Below, in pieces: positions 41,084 through 49,290 of a stretch of DNA of 64,000 nt. Origin of the DNA: JAICSD01 sp963836665 (GTDB taxonomy: Bacteria; Acidobacteriota; Vicinamibacteria; Vicinamibacterales; 2-12-FULL-66-21); contig CAWIKL010000004.1 in NCBI GenBank assembly GCA_963836665.1, positions 186,001 to 250,000 of the forward strand, written 5' to 3'. The notes under the pieces are model-generated. The model saw only the letters and a program-made list of their open reading frames with translations, did not search any database and was not told the origin of the DNA. The position numbers and the translations under genes are program-made. Positions within the stretch are counted from its first letter, which is position 1. Every line of letters begins with the position of its first letter.

Positions 41084-43009
41084 TTAGCCACGGCCACCAC
41101 CAGGGCCGCCAGGTCCACCGGGTCCGCGACCGCGCTGCTGCGGCATCAACGGATTGCCGTTCTGGTTATTCTGCTGACCGGCCGGTCGGCTCGCCTGCTC
41201 CGGCGTGATGAACGTGACCACCACTTCGGTGTTCGGCTGCAGCTCGGTCGCGTCGTTGAGGATTTCGGTGTAGGTCCCGTCGGTGATGCCAAGACGGAGG
41301 TCAATCGACTTCAGCTGCCTGTTTATGTAGAGCCAGGCGCGACCTCGGCTCTCCACCGTCGGCAGCGGACCGAAGAGCGCGTCGATCGTCGTGGCGCCGC
41401 CCCCGGCCGGTGCCTTGGAGGCGTCCGCGTTCGCGTTGGCGCCGCCGCGGTTGCCGCCGTTGCCGCCGCTCCGTCCAGCGGAGTTGCCGCCGGGGCCGGC
41501 GGCGAAATTACTCTGCCCGTTGCGCTGGGCGTTCACACCGCCCTGGCCCTGGCCTTGGCCGCCGCCAAAACCGCCGCGGCCGCCACCGCCGCCGCCGTTG
41601 GCGTCACGCTGCTTGCGGCGCTCTTCGAACTGCGCCCTCTCCTCGGGCGTCATGTTCTTCATCCGCTCTTCCATGGCCTTCTGGCGCTCTTCCGGCGTCA
41701 TGTTGGCGAAACGTCCGCCGCCGCCCTGGCCCTGGCCCTGACCGCCACCCTGTCCGGCGCCCTGCGGAGCACCCTGCCCGGCGCCTTGCGGAGCACCCGG
41801 GGCTCCGCCCTGGCGATCGGCGCGCGCCTGCTTACCCTGGGGCTGCGCCCCGTTCGCGCCTGCCGCGCCGGCTGGAGCGCCAGACGGCCCACCCGCGTTG
41901 AACCGTCCGCCATTGCCGCCATTGCCGCCATTGCCGCCATTGCCGCCATTGCCGCCATTGCCGCCATTGCCGCCACTGCCGCGTCCGCCGCCGCCGCGCC
42001 CGCCGAAGCCGCGCTGCGCCTCGGGCGGCACCGCCTGGTGCAGCGCGTCGAACATGTCGGTGGTCGGCCGGAAGCGGACCGCCGCGTTCGGAATGCGCAT
42101 CACGTTGTCACGGCGCGCAATCTGGATGGTCACATTCGCGGTCATGCCCGGTTTGAGCTTCAGCTCCGGGTTCGGCACGTCGATGACGGTCGAGTAGGTG
42201 ACGACGTTCTGAACTGTCGTCGGGTTGAGGCGCACCTGCTTGACCAAGCCGCGGAACGTGTCGGTCGGATACGCGTCGACCGTGAAGTTCACGTCCTGTC
42301 CTGGGCGCATGCGCCCGACGTCGGTCTCGTCGATGTTGGCGTTGACCTGCATCTTGGTCAGATCGGCGGCGATGATGAAGAGCTCCGGCGCCTGCATGCC
42401 GGCGTTGACCGTCTGGCCGCGATCGACGCTGCGCTTGATGATGATGCCGTCGATCGGGGCGGTGATCACGGTGTGGTCGATATCGACCTCCGCCTTGCTC
42501 ACTGCCGCCTCGGCCTGGACGATCTGCGATTGAGTCGCCTTGAGCTGCGCGTCGGCCGACTTGTAGGTCACCTGCGCGTTTTCCAGGTCGACGCGCGTCG
42601 CCAGCTGCTTCTTGTCGAGCTCCACGGCGCGATCGAGCTTTTGCTTCGCGTCCTCGACCGCGACCTTCTGCCGTTCGAGGTTTGCCTGGGCGTTGACCAG
42701 GTTGGCCTTCGCCGTCTCGAGCTGCGTCTGCAGGATCGAAGGGTCGAGGCGGGCGATGACCTGCCCCTTCTTCACGATGTCGTTGAAGTCGGTGGGCAGG
42801 TCCTGGACGATGCCGGAGACCTGCGCGCCGACCGTCACGGACGTGACCGCCTGCAGCGTGCCCGTGGCGCGAACGCCGTCGATGATCGTGCCGCGAGAGA
42901 TCGGCAAGGTCGTCACCGACGGTTCCGCGGCACCGCGCTTGGCATAGAACACCGCACCGCCGGCACCGATGGCAATCAGGATGATGAGAACAGGAAGCAG
43001 CTTTTTCAT
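41084..43009 (-). CDS. MacA-like periplasmic adaptor with a 200-residue low-complexity insert
   Basis: 641 residues. N-terminal TM anchor (KLLPVLIILIAIGAGGAVFY), lipoyl half-motifs (GTLQAVTSVTVGAQVSG; VITAPIDGIII), a long helical hairpin (95-175) and beta-barrel domain (210-315), all typical of MacA/HlyD adaptors. Residues 333-538 are an insert rich in Gly, Asn, Gln and Ala, with a (GGN)7 run, and within it a charged helix (MTPEERQKAMEERMK, MTPEERAQFEERRKQR) resembling Spy/CpxP motifs. The membrane-proximal domain resumes at about 540 (TTIDALFGPLPTVESRG). It links the MacB pump to TolC. The C-terminus is again Gly/Pro-rich. Confidence 0.9.
   Translation of the reverse strand: MKKLLPVLIILIAIGAGGAVFYAKRGAAEPSVTTLPISRGTIIDGVRATGTLQAVTSVTVGAQVSGIVQDLPTDFNDIVKKGQVIARLDPSILQTQLETAKANLVNAQANLERQKVAVEDAKQKLDRAVELDKKQLATRVDLENAQVTYKSADAQLKATQSQIVQAEAAVSKAEVDIDHTVITAPIDGIIIKRSVDRGQTVNAGMQAPELFIIAADLTKMQVNANIDETDVGRMRPGQDVNFTVDAYPTDTFRGLVKQVRLNPTTVQNVVTYSTVIDVPNPELKLKPGMTANVTIQIARRDNVMRIPNAAVRFRPTTDMFDALHQAVPPEAQRGFGGRGGGGRGSGGNGGNGGNGGNGGNGGNGGNGGRFNAGGPSGAPAGAAGANGAQPQGKQARADRQGGAPGAPQGAGQGAPQGAGQGGGQGQGQGGGGRFANMTPEERQKAMEERMKNMTPEERAQFEERRKQRDANGGGGGGRGGFGGGQGQGQGGVNAQRNGQSNFAAGPGGNSAGRSGGNGGNRGGANANADASKAPAGGGATTIDALFGPLPTVESRGRAWLYINRQLKSIDLRLGITDGTYTEILNDATELQPNTEVVVTFITPEQASRPAGQQNNQNGNPLMPQQRGRGPGGPGGPGGGRG
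41907..41978 (-). repeat. 9-bp coding tandem repeat, seven exact copies plus one variant
   Basis: Seven perfect copies of ccgccattg (plus-strand reading) from 41907 to 41969 and one ccgccactg. It encodes (Gly-Gly-Asn)n in the MacA adaptor. Exact copies suggest recent slippage. Confidence 0.92.
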
Positions 43010-43045
43010 GTGACTGTGTCTGTAGTTTGTGTTCGCTAATCCGAG

Positions 43046-44761
43046 TTAGAGGCTCCCGCCGCCGCCACCGCCGCCACCGCCGCCCGTCGTGCCAGTGCCG
43101 CCGGTCGTGCCGGTGTTCGTGGTCGTGGTACCCGTGCCGCCAGTGCCGCTGCCGACCGTCGAGCCGACGGCGCGCGTGCCGACCGTCTGCGCCGCCTCGT
43201 AGTTGACGAGCGCTTTGCGGTAGTTGGCGACCGCGCGCAGCTCTGCGTTCTGCGCATCGGCGAAGTCACGCTGCGCCTGCACGACCTCGTAGTTGGTGGA
43301 CATGCCGACATCGAGCTTGGCCTGCGTGGCGCTCAGCTTTTCCTGCGACAGCTGGCGAGCCACCTGTGCGGCCTGCACGCTCTCGAGGCCGCTCTGCACG
43401 GTGAGCGCGGCGTTCTGCACGTCGGTGGCGATCTGCAGCTCGAGCGCCTTCACGTTTGCCTGCGACTGTTCGAGTGACAGTTTCGACCGCTCGACCGTGG
43501 CCTGCTGCGCGCTCCGGCCGAGTGGGTAGGCGAAGTTGAGCAGGAAGTTCCACTGCGGCGCGTCGAAGCCGTAGATGTTGCGGATTGCATCCCAGTAGCC
43601 AGACGGGATGGTGGTGATTCCCTGAATTTGGGGACCGCCGAGCCCTTGTAGTCCGTACGACACCGTCAGGTTGAGCTGCGGGCGCGTCTGATCCGCTTGC
43701 AGACGCAGGTTGATGTCACTGATCTCCAGGCTGTTCTTCGACTGCTGCAAATCGGTGCGCTGTTTCAGCGCGCGCGCGATCGCCGCGTCGACGTTGAGCG
43801 GCTCGGGCGTCGTCGGGGGCCGATCGGTTGGGTTCAGCGACGAGGTCCAAATCGGGTCGTCCGTGCCGGACACGATTAATCGCTTGAGCGCCAGTTCGGA
43901 GGTGCGGACGGTCGCCTGGGCCTGCACGAGCGTCAGGCGGCTGTTCGCCGCCTCCGCCTCGGAGGTCCGCACGTCGAGAGGCGCCAGCGTGCCGATTTCG
44001 ACACGGGCGCGGTTGTCGGAGACCAGCTTGTTGGCGATGTCGAGCGAGTTCTGCGCGGCTTCGACCGCCTGAATCGAATAGACCAGGTCCCAGTACGCGT
44101 TGCGCGTGCTGGCGTCGGTGTTGGCGATCGTCGTCTGCAGCGAGATTTCGTCGTTCTGCTGGCTGATCCGGGTCGTCTGCAGCGACGCGCGGGTCGCGTC
44201 AGTCCGGAACCCGCGCATCAGCGGCTGCGCGTACGAACCCGACAGGCTCGAGTTGAACTGCGGGTTGCGGATGTTGTTGGTCGCGGGCGTGTTGACGCGC
44301 GAATTGGTGAAGCCCAGCGTCCAGTTGCCGCCCCCCCTCCACATGTTCTGCGCGAACCCCGAGCCCCAGCCGGTTGTCGTCGTGGGCGTGATCGTTGAGA
44401 TGCCCTGAATTGTGGTCGTCGGCAGACGGCTTTGGCGCTGCTGGTTCGTGTTCGCCGTCAGATTGACGAGGTAGTTCGCCTGAAGGCCGAGAATGGAGAA
44501 GTCGGAGAGGCGCGGCGTGATGCGCGCCACCGCGATGTCGATGTTCTTGTCGCGGGCACGGGCGGCCGCGTCCTCGATGGAGAGATCGACGCGCGGTCCC
44601 GCTGTTCGAAACGGGGCGGACGCCTGCGGCCCACTCACTGGCGCCGTAGGCGTCTGTCCGGCCGGGGGCGTCTGCGGCTGCGCCGTCGGCGTGGTTTGCG
44701 CCGCGGCGGGCACGATCGACGCCAGCACGAGCGCAGCTGCCGTCACTACGTTCTTCTTCAC
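43046..44761 (-). CDS. TolC-family outer-membrane efflux protein
   Basis: 571 residues. Signal peptide (VKKNVVTAAALVLASIVPAAAQ), a Pro/Thr-rich segment, then two TolC repeats with long coiled helices (about 190-300 and 390-510; LDIANKLVSDNRARVEIGT, LSATQAKLDVGMSTNYEVVQ) and a Gly/Thr-run at the C-terminus (30 residues of G/T). It forms the trimeric outer-membrane duct for the MacAB pump. GTG 44761 is chosen: GGAGG lies 5 nt upstream on the minus strand, better than TTG 44776. Confidence 0.93.
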   Translation of the reverse strand: MKKNVVTAAALVLASIVPAAAQTTPTAQPQTPPAGQTPTAPVSGPQASAPFRTAGPRVDLSIEDAAARARDKNIDIAVARITPRLSDFSILGLQANYLVNLTANTNQQRQSRLPTTTIQGISTITPTTTTGWGSGFAQNMWRGGGNWTLGFTNSRVNTPATNNIRNPQFNSSLSGSYAQPLMRGFRTDATRASLQTTRISQQNDEISLQTTIANTDASTRNAYWDLVYSIQAVEAAQNSLDIANKLVSDNRARVEIGTLAPLDVRTSEAEAANSRLTLVQAQATVRTSELALKRLIVSGTDDPIWTSSLNPTDRPPTTPEPLNVDAAIARALKQRTDLQQSKNSLEISDINLRLQADQTRPQLNLTVSYGLQGLGGPQIQGITTIPSGYWDAIRNIYGFDAPQWNFLLNFAYPLGRSAQQATVERSKLSLEQSQANVKALELQIATDVQNAALTVQSGLESVQAAQVARQLSQEKLSATQAKLDVGMSTNYEVVQAQRDFADAQNAELRAVANYRKALVNYEAAQTVGTRAVGSTVGSGTGGTGTTTTNTGTTGGTGTTGGGGGGGGGGSL

Positions 44762-44800
44762 GATTGCCTCCAACAAACGATGGGGATGAAAACCTAGAGT

Positions 44801-45304
44801 CTACCGGTGATCGCCGCGGCCGTCGCGCTGCGCGCGCATCGCCTTGGCCTTGTCGGCCAGCTTCGCACGCTGCTCCGGTGACAGCACCTTGTTGATGCGG
44901 TAGAGCATCAACATCCGGGCTTTGCTCGCCTCCGTGCGCGCGGCTTCGACTCGGTCGAGCTGCGCCATGAAAGCCACCTCGTCGAGCGAGGCGTCGAGCA
45001 TCATCTGGTCGAGTTGCGTCTCCAGTTTGTCGAGCCGGCTCCGGCTGTCGGACCGCTGTTGCAGGTCCTTCTTCCAGATGGCTTCGATCAGCGACGACTG
45101 CGAATCCGTAATCCCGAGCTCCGCGCGCAGCTTCGGGTCAATCCAGAACTTCAGCGGCTGATGATTCTGGTCGTCCCGCCCCTCAGTATGGGTTGACTGC
45201 GCTCCGTTGCGCCCCGGATTCTGGCCCTTTTCACAGTCCGCTGCGGACCCCACCGCAGGGAACACGAGCAGGGCCACGAACGCCGACACGAACAACCTTG
45301 ACAT
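44801..45304 (-). CDS. Spy/CpxP-family periplasmic protein
   Basis: 167 residues. Signal peptide (SRLFVSAFVALLVFPAVGSA), then an all-helical part with IWKKDLQQRSDSRSRLDKLE, MLDASLDEVAFMAQLDRVEA and a final LSPEQRAKLADKAKAMRAQR, which is the LTxxQ/SPEQR motif of Spy/CpxP-type proteins. These are chaperone-like or metal-sensing regulators of envelope stress. SD GGGAGAG lies 9 nt before ATG 45304. It heads the TolC-MacA-MacB operon, so it may report envelope damage to this pump. Confidence 0.85.
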   Translation of the reverse strand: MSRLFVSAFVALLVFPAVGSAADCEKGQNPGRNGAQSTHTEGRDDQNHQPLKFWIDPKLRAELGITDSQSSLIEAIWKKDLQQRSDSRSRLDKLETQLDQMMLDASLDEVAFMAQLDRVEAARTEASKARMLMLYRINKVLSPEQRAKLADKAKAMRAQRDGRGDHR

Positions 45305-45503
45305 GTACGCGAATCTCTCCCTTGGAACTTCTGCGGCGTATACGACCTCCTCGCGGTGCGCGTTTACTCGGTGCCCTAGGTAACGGATTGCCCATGGCAT
45401 TAGTGTGGCAGCCGTAAGACATTGTAATGACTGAGGTTCCAAGCTGGGCATATTGCTTGCCTTGTCGGACGCCGCGGACGTCGGGTCCGCAAGGAGGCGG
45501 GCC
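45305..45503. other. Divergent intergenic region, 199 bp
   Basis: It holds the promoters of the Spy-like operon (minus) and the small secreted protein (plus). I see no clear operator or paired promoter boxes. The strong AAGGAGG at 45491-45497 is the ribosome-binding site for the plus-strand gene. Confidence 0.45.
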
Positions 45504-45782
45504 GTGAAGAAAGCGATGCTCGGATGGATGGTCTTGGCGGCGCTACTGCTCGGGATGAGCCTCGGCCGGGCCGCCGACGGCGACGAAGCCGTCCTCACCG
45601 CCAAGGTCAGCTCCGCCGATCACGAGACTGACGAAGGGTACTTTTCACTAGGGAAGGACACGACTCTTCTGGTCAAGCCCGGCACCCCCCTCCACCGCTT
45701 CCTGGTGCGGGAGAACGGACGCGACGTCAAAATCACCCTGACCCTCGTCGACGGAAGGCAACTCTCGACGCTGGAACGATAA
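45504..45782 (+). CDS. Small secreted hypothetical protein
   Basis: 92 residues. Signal peptide (KKAMLGWMVLAALLLGMSLGRAAD) and a small beta-rich domain (LTAKVSSADHETDEGYFSLG, LLVKPGTPLHRFLVREN, VKITLTLVDGRQLSTL). I do not recognise the family. GTG 45504 is set by AAGGAGG at 45491-45497. It is divergent from the Spy-like protein and could be co-regulated. Confidence 0.7.
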   Translation: MKKAMLGWMVLAALLLGMSLGRAADGDEAVLTAKVSSADHETDEGYFSLGKDTTLLVKPGTPLHRFLVRENGRDVKITLTLVDGRQLSTLER

Positions 45783-45787
45783 AAATT

Positions 45788-45918
45788 ATCGGGTGATCTC
45801 GTGATCGGGTGATCGGGTGATCTCACATCGTCCCGACAGCTACCGGCGCCTTCCAAGGTGCTCGCGTTAGCGAGCGCATGCCAGATCACCCGATCACCCG
45901 ATCACCAGATCACCCGAT
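45788..45918. repeat. 36-bp inverted repeat built of octamers (atcgggtg), 59-nt core
   Basis: Left arm 45788-45823 and right arm 45883-45918 are reverse complements with one mismatch in 36. Each is made of 8-bp units (atcgggtg / gatcaccc). The right arm includes the ispH stop codon (45910-45912) and the last two codons. The core contains ctcgcgttagcgag, a small hairpin. It lies between the convergent small secreted gene (stop 45782) and ispH. Confidence 0.88.
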
Positions 45919-47115
45919 CCCAGTAAACCTTTCCAGCGTTTCGATCACCTGCCCAACAATGTTGTTGGGGGTCGACGCGCCGGCTGTCAGGCCCAGTACG
46001 ACCCGATTGGCTGCCGGGAGCCAGTTCTCCGACACGACTTCCGCCGCCGTCGCGGTCGATGGCGCGCCGACGGGACGATGGCGGATGCGCTCGGCCGACA
46101 GCAGGCATCCCGGATCGGCGATGTGATAGGTCCGCACGCGTCCCGCGCAGATGCGGGCCAGGTTGCACGTGTTGCTGCTGTTGTAGCCGCCGACCACGAT
46201 CATCAGATCCACCGGCTGGCGGTCGAGGAGCGCGATGACCGCATCCTGCCGCTCCTGGGTGGCGCTGCAGATGGTGTCGAAAGCGCGGAAGTGCTCGGCG
46301 GCATGATCGACGCCGTAGCGATCACGCATGGCTGCGGCGAACATCTCGCCGATCTCCAGCGACTCCGACATCAGCATCGTCGTCTGGTTGGCGCAGCCGA
46401 TCCGCTGAAGATCCGTGTCCGGATCGAAGCCGGGCGAGATGGCCTGCCCGAACCGCTCCAGGAACGCCACCCGATCGCCGCCGTGCCGGACGTAGTCGCA
46501 CACTTCCTGCGCCTCTTCCCGGTCGAGCAGGACGATATAGCGCCCGCCCGGGTACTTCAACGCCTGCGATGCGGTCGCGCGTGTCTCCTCGTGCTTCACC
46601 TTGCCGTGGATGACCGCGGTGAACCCGTCCTGCGCGTAACGGACGACGTTCTTCCACACGTTCAGCACCGATCCGCATGTCGTGTCGACCAGCGTGCAGC
46701 CCAGATCGCTGAAGCGGACCATCTCCTGGACGGCGATGCCGAACGCCGGCAGGATGACGACGTCTTCCGGACCGAGCGCCCGGCCGCGCTCGTCAGGGTC
46801 GCTGAGAAAACGGATGCCGTTGGCGCGGAGGCGATCGTTGACGTGCGGGTTGTGAATGATCTCGCCGGTGAGGAAGACGTGGCGCCCGGGGAAGCGCGCC
46901 ACGGCCTGGTAGGCGTAGTCAACCGCGCGGTCGACGCCGTAACAGAAGCCGAACTCCTTGGCGAGATGCAGGGTCAGCCGGCCTTTGCGGTGCTCGAACC
47001 CGGCGGCGCGGACCTCGTCGACCAGCCGGCTGTGATACGCCGCGGCGAGCTCCCCCCTGACGGCCTCCTTCATGTCGAGGCCCTTACGGAAGATCAATGG
47101 TTGCGAGGTGCTCAC
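45910..47115 (-). CDS. ispH: 4-hydroxy-3-methylbut-2-enyl diphosphate reductase, long (plant/cyanobacterial-like) type
   Basis: 401 residues. It makes IPP and DMAPP from HMBPP, the last step of the MEP isoprenoid pathway, with a 4Fe-4S cluster held by three cysteines seen here in KEFGFCYGVDRAV, VDTTCGSVLNVW and DTICSATQERQ. EIIHNPHVND is also present. The protein is about 90 residues longer than E. coli IspH and resembles the form found in cyanobacteria and plants. GTG 47115 is read as start. The C-terminus (FTGIG-stop) is contributed by a repeat arm. It follows the sigma/anti-sigma pair on the same strand by 47 bp, in which ggggcc/ggcccc (47125-47138) form a hairpin. Confidence 0.94.
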   Translation of the reverse strand: MSTSQPLIFRKGLDMKEAVRGELAAAYHSRLVDEVRAAGFEHRKGRLTLHLAKEFGFCYGVDRAVDYAYQAVARFPGRHVFLTGEIIHNPHVNDRLRANGIRFLSDPDERGRALGPEDVVILPAFGIAVQEMVRFSDLGCTLVDTTCGSVLNVWKNVVRYAQDGFTAVIHGKVKHEETRATASQALKYPGGRYIVLLDREEAQEVCDYVRHGGDRVAFLERFGQAISPGFDPDTDLQRIGCANQTTMLMSESLEIGEMFAAAMRDRYGVDHAAEHFRAFDTICSATQERQDAVIALLDRQPVDLMIVVGGYNSSNTCNLARICAGRVRTYHIADPGCLLSAERIRHRPVGAPSTATAAEVVSENWLPAANRVVLGLTAGASTPNNIVGQVIETLERFTGIG

Positions 47116-47162
47116 TTATGTCCGGGGGCCGTGGCCCCGCGGGTCCCCTGCGCTGGCTCGGG

Positions 47163-47789
47163 TCACTTGCTGTTGCGGCGGTTCAGGACCGTGTCGCGCG
47201 CGTGCGGCGTCATGTCGTCGAGCGCGCTGAGCGTGGCGACGTGCGAGCGGCTGAATACGTCGGAGAACAGTTCGTCCTCGCTGATCGACTCGACCACGGG
47301 GGGGATCTCGACCGCGCGTTGCGCTGCGGCGGGCAGCGTGAGCGGCGCCTCGACCGGCACGAGCGGACGCCGGGTTGTGTGGATCGGCACCACCTGGCCG
47401 AGGCCGAAGCCGAGGATCAGGCTGGCCGCCGCGGCGACGGTCACCCAGCGGCGCACGTGCGAGTGCCCGCTGATCACGGCACGCGCCGCCTTCGGGAACG
47501 CGATGACACGGGCTGGCCGATCGATCGCTTCGAGCCGGCGGGCGATCTGCGCCTGTTGCACGGCGAGTCGCTCGGGCGTGAGCAGCTCGTCGGCCTCGTC
47601 GCGGAGCACGTCGGCGACATCAGCCATCCAGGTACCGAAGGCGGTGAAGCGATCGCGGCAGGCGGCGCAATCATGCAGGTGCGGGTGCGCGGGACGTCCT
47701 TCGGTGGCCCCGTCGGACTCGGCCGTCCAGAGGCGCGCAAGCGTGTCGTCGCTCAAGTGAACCCGCCCGAGGCGTTCAAGAAGTGACAC
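47163..47789 (-). CDS. Putative anti-sigma factor (HxxxCxxC, one TM helix)
   Basis: 208 residues. HPHLHDCAACRDR holds the zinc-binding His-x3-Cys-x2-Cys; a TM helix lies at about 116-135 (VRRWVTVAAAASLILGFGLG). The rest is periplasmic and ends charged. GTG 47789 overlaps the sigma gene by 14 bp. It most likely retains the ECF sigma encoded just upstream. It differs from the 28737-29408 protein in length of the periplasmic tail. Confidence 0.83.
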   Translation of the reverse strand: MSLLERLGRVHLSDDTLARLWTAESDGATEGRPAHPHLHDCAACRDRFTAFGTWMADVADVLRDEADELLTPERLAVQQAQIARRLEAIDRPARVIAFPKAARAVISGHSHVRRWVTVAAAASLILGFGLGQVVPIHTTRRPLVPVEAPLTLPAAAQRAVEIPPVVESISEDELFSDVFSRSHVATLSALDDMTPHARDTVLNRRNSK

Positions 47790-48471
47790 GGCGTTTTCCT
47801 TTCAGTTCCCCCTGCGTGCCGGCGACGTCGTGCGCCAGCAGCGCCCGCAGCTTCCGGATCGCGCGGAACAGATGCACGCGAACCGTCGACTCATTGAGTC
47901 CCGTCAGGGCGCTCACTTCCTTCGACGTGCGCCCCTCGACGTGGCTCAGCACGAACACCGATCGCTGCCGTTCAGGCAGCCGCGACAGCGCCGCCGCGAT
48001 TTCCCGACGCCGCTCGCGTCCGAGCAGTGTTTCCTCCGGCGACAAGCCGCCGGCCGCGACCCGCTCGGTGAAGTCGCGCTCCACAGGCGGCCCATCCGAT
48101 CCCGACGACACCGGCCGCCCCGCCATCGGCACCAGCCAGCGCTCGCGGCGCGTCCGCGCCTTGATCCGGTCCAGGCATCCATTAATCAGGATGCGCGTGA
48201 ACCACACGTCGAACGGCAGCTCCTCCCGAAACGAGGCCAGATGCTGGTACGCCTTGACCAGGGCGTCCTGCACCGCTTCGTCCGCTTCCGCCGCGTCGCG
48301 CAGGTAGTGGTACGCGATCCGTCCTGCACGGCGCTGATGGCGCGCCACCAGCTCGCCATAGCGGTCGCGTGCCTCCGCCTGGGCGCCGGCGGCCTGCAGT
48401 GCCTTGACGGCAGAGGCCGCGACAGCGTCGGCTTCGCGGGCGGCGACGAGCGCGGGCGAGCTTCCTGCCAT
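47776..48471 (-). CDS. ECF-family RNA polymerase sigma factor
   Basis: 231 residues. Region 2 AGRIAYHYLRDAAEADEAVQ, DALVKAYQHLASF, FDVWFTRILINGCLDRIK; region 4 LPERQRSVFVLSHVEG, RTSKEVSALTGLNESTVRVH, LFRAIRKLRALL. A long linker (about 110-150) lies between them. ATG 48471 begins MAGSSPALVAAREAD; a TTG at 48492 is in frame. It should transcribe itself, the anti-sigma gene and perhaps ispH. Confidence 0.93.
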   Translation of the reverse strand: MAGSSPALVAAREADAVAASAVKALQAAGAQAEARDRYGELVARHQRRAGRIAYHYLRDAAEADEAVQDALVKAYQHLASFREELPFDVWFTRILINGCLDRIKARTRRERWLVPMAGRPVSSGSDGPPVERDFTERVAAGGLSPEETLLGRERRREIAAALSRLPERQRSVFVLSHVEGRTSKEVSALTGLNESTVRVHLFRAIRKLRALLAHDVAGTQGELKGKRRVTS

Positions 48472-48561
48472 TGAGATACGCCGTGGCGCCAAGGGTGTTT
48501 ACCGGGGTGGGGCGCCGGGGCTGATACCGTCCATTATAAAGGGCGGCGATAAGATACGACG

Positions 48562-49233
48562 ATGGAATCGTTTCCGGCGGTCGGTGGCGCTGTCCAGGTC
48601 CGCCGGCCGGCCGCCTCCGAGTTCGTCTTCGCCCGCCTGCGCTACGACTCGGGAGATTGGGACTATAACCCCAAAGTCGCCGCGAACGTCCTCAATTCCC
48701 TGGTCGAATACACGACCATCCCGGTTTATCCCGAGGAGGTCGTCATCGCCGCGGACGCGCCGGATCTGCTGGCGTTTCCCTTCCTATTTATGACCGGGCA
48801 CAAGCTGGTCCGCTTCAGCCGCGCCGAGCGCGATCATCTGCGACTGTTCGTCGAGCAGGGCGGGCTTCTCTTTTCCGACGACTGCAACCACGACGTCAAC
48901 GGTCTCTATGCGAGGAGTTTCGAGCAGGAGATGCGGACGATATTCCCGGTCCCGACGACCCTGGCCAAGCTTCCGGCCAGGCATCCGATCTATCGCTGCT
49001 TCTTCCAGTTCCCGGACGGGCCGCCGACGACCTCGCACGAGCTGAACGGCTGGGGAGACGACATCGTCCATGACTACCTGCGCGGCGTCGAACACCACGG
49101 CCGCCTCGGCGTGCTCTATTCGAACAAGGACTACGGCTGCGAGTGGGACTACGACTGGCGGAACAAACGCTTCCAGCGAGAGGACAACACCAAGTTTGCG
49201 GTCAACATCGTTGTTTATTGCATGTCATCGTAA
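48562..49233 (+). CDS. DUF4159-containing protein
   Basis: 223 residues, no signal peptide. FVFARLRYDSGDWDYNPKVA near the start, then LRLFVEQGGLLFSDDCNHD and IPVYPEEVVI define the DUF4159 domain, which has a glutamine-amidotransferase-like fold but no catalytic Cys. DUF4159 genes usually lie in MoxR-type clusters; none is here. Function unknown. The promoter region (48472-48561) holds tataaa (48533-48538). It ends exactly where the heptamer repeats start. Confidence 0.88.
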   Translation: MESFPAVGGAVQVRRPAASEFVFARLRYDSGDWDYNPKVAANVLNSLVEYTTIPVYPEEVVIAADAPDLLAFPFLFMTGHKLVRFSRAERDHLRLFVEQGGLLFSDDCNHDVNGLYARSFEQEMRTIFPVPTTLAKLPARHPIYRCFFQFPDGPPTTSHELNGWGDDIVHDYLRGVEHHGRLGVLYSNKDYGCEWDYDWRNKRFQREDNTKFAVNIVVYCMSS

Positions 49234-49289
49234 ATCGCCCATCGCCCATCGCCCATCGCCCATCGCCCATCGCCCATCGCCCATCGCCC
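49234..49289. repeat. Perfect heptamer array (atcgccc x 8) filling a convergent gap
   Basis: Eight perfect direct copies of atcgccc from 49234 to 49289. It starts at the base after the DUF4159 stop (taa) and ends 1 bp before the stop of the SpoIID gene (tca, 49291-49293). Nothing else is in the 57-bp gap. Confidence 0.95.
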
Positions 49290-49290
49290 C

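Noticed and set aside
47125..47138. Third copy of the two-hairpin dispersed repeat
   Set aside because: The hairpin ggggcc/ggcccc has a related look, but the ACTC...CACGCTCTCTC linker is missing.
49234..49289. Possible CRISPR array
   Set aside because: The repeat unit is 7 bp with no spacers, and no cas genes are present. It is a simple tandem array.
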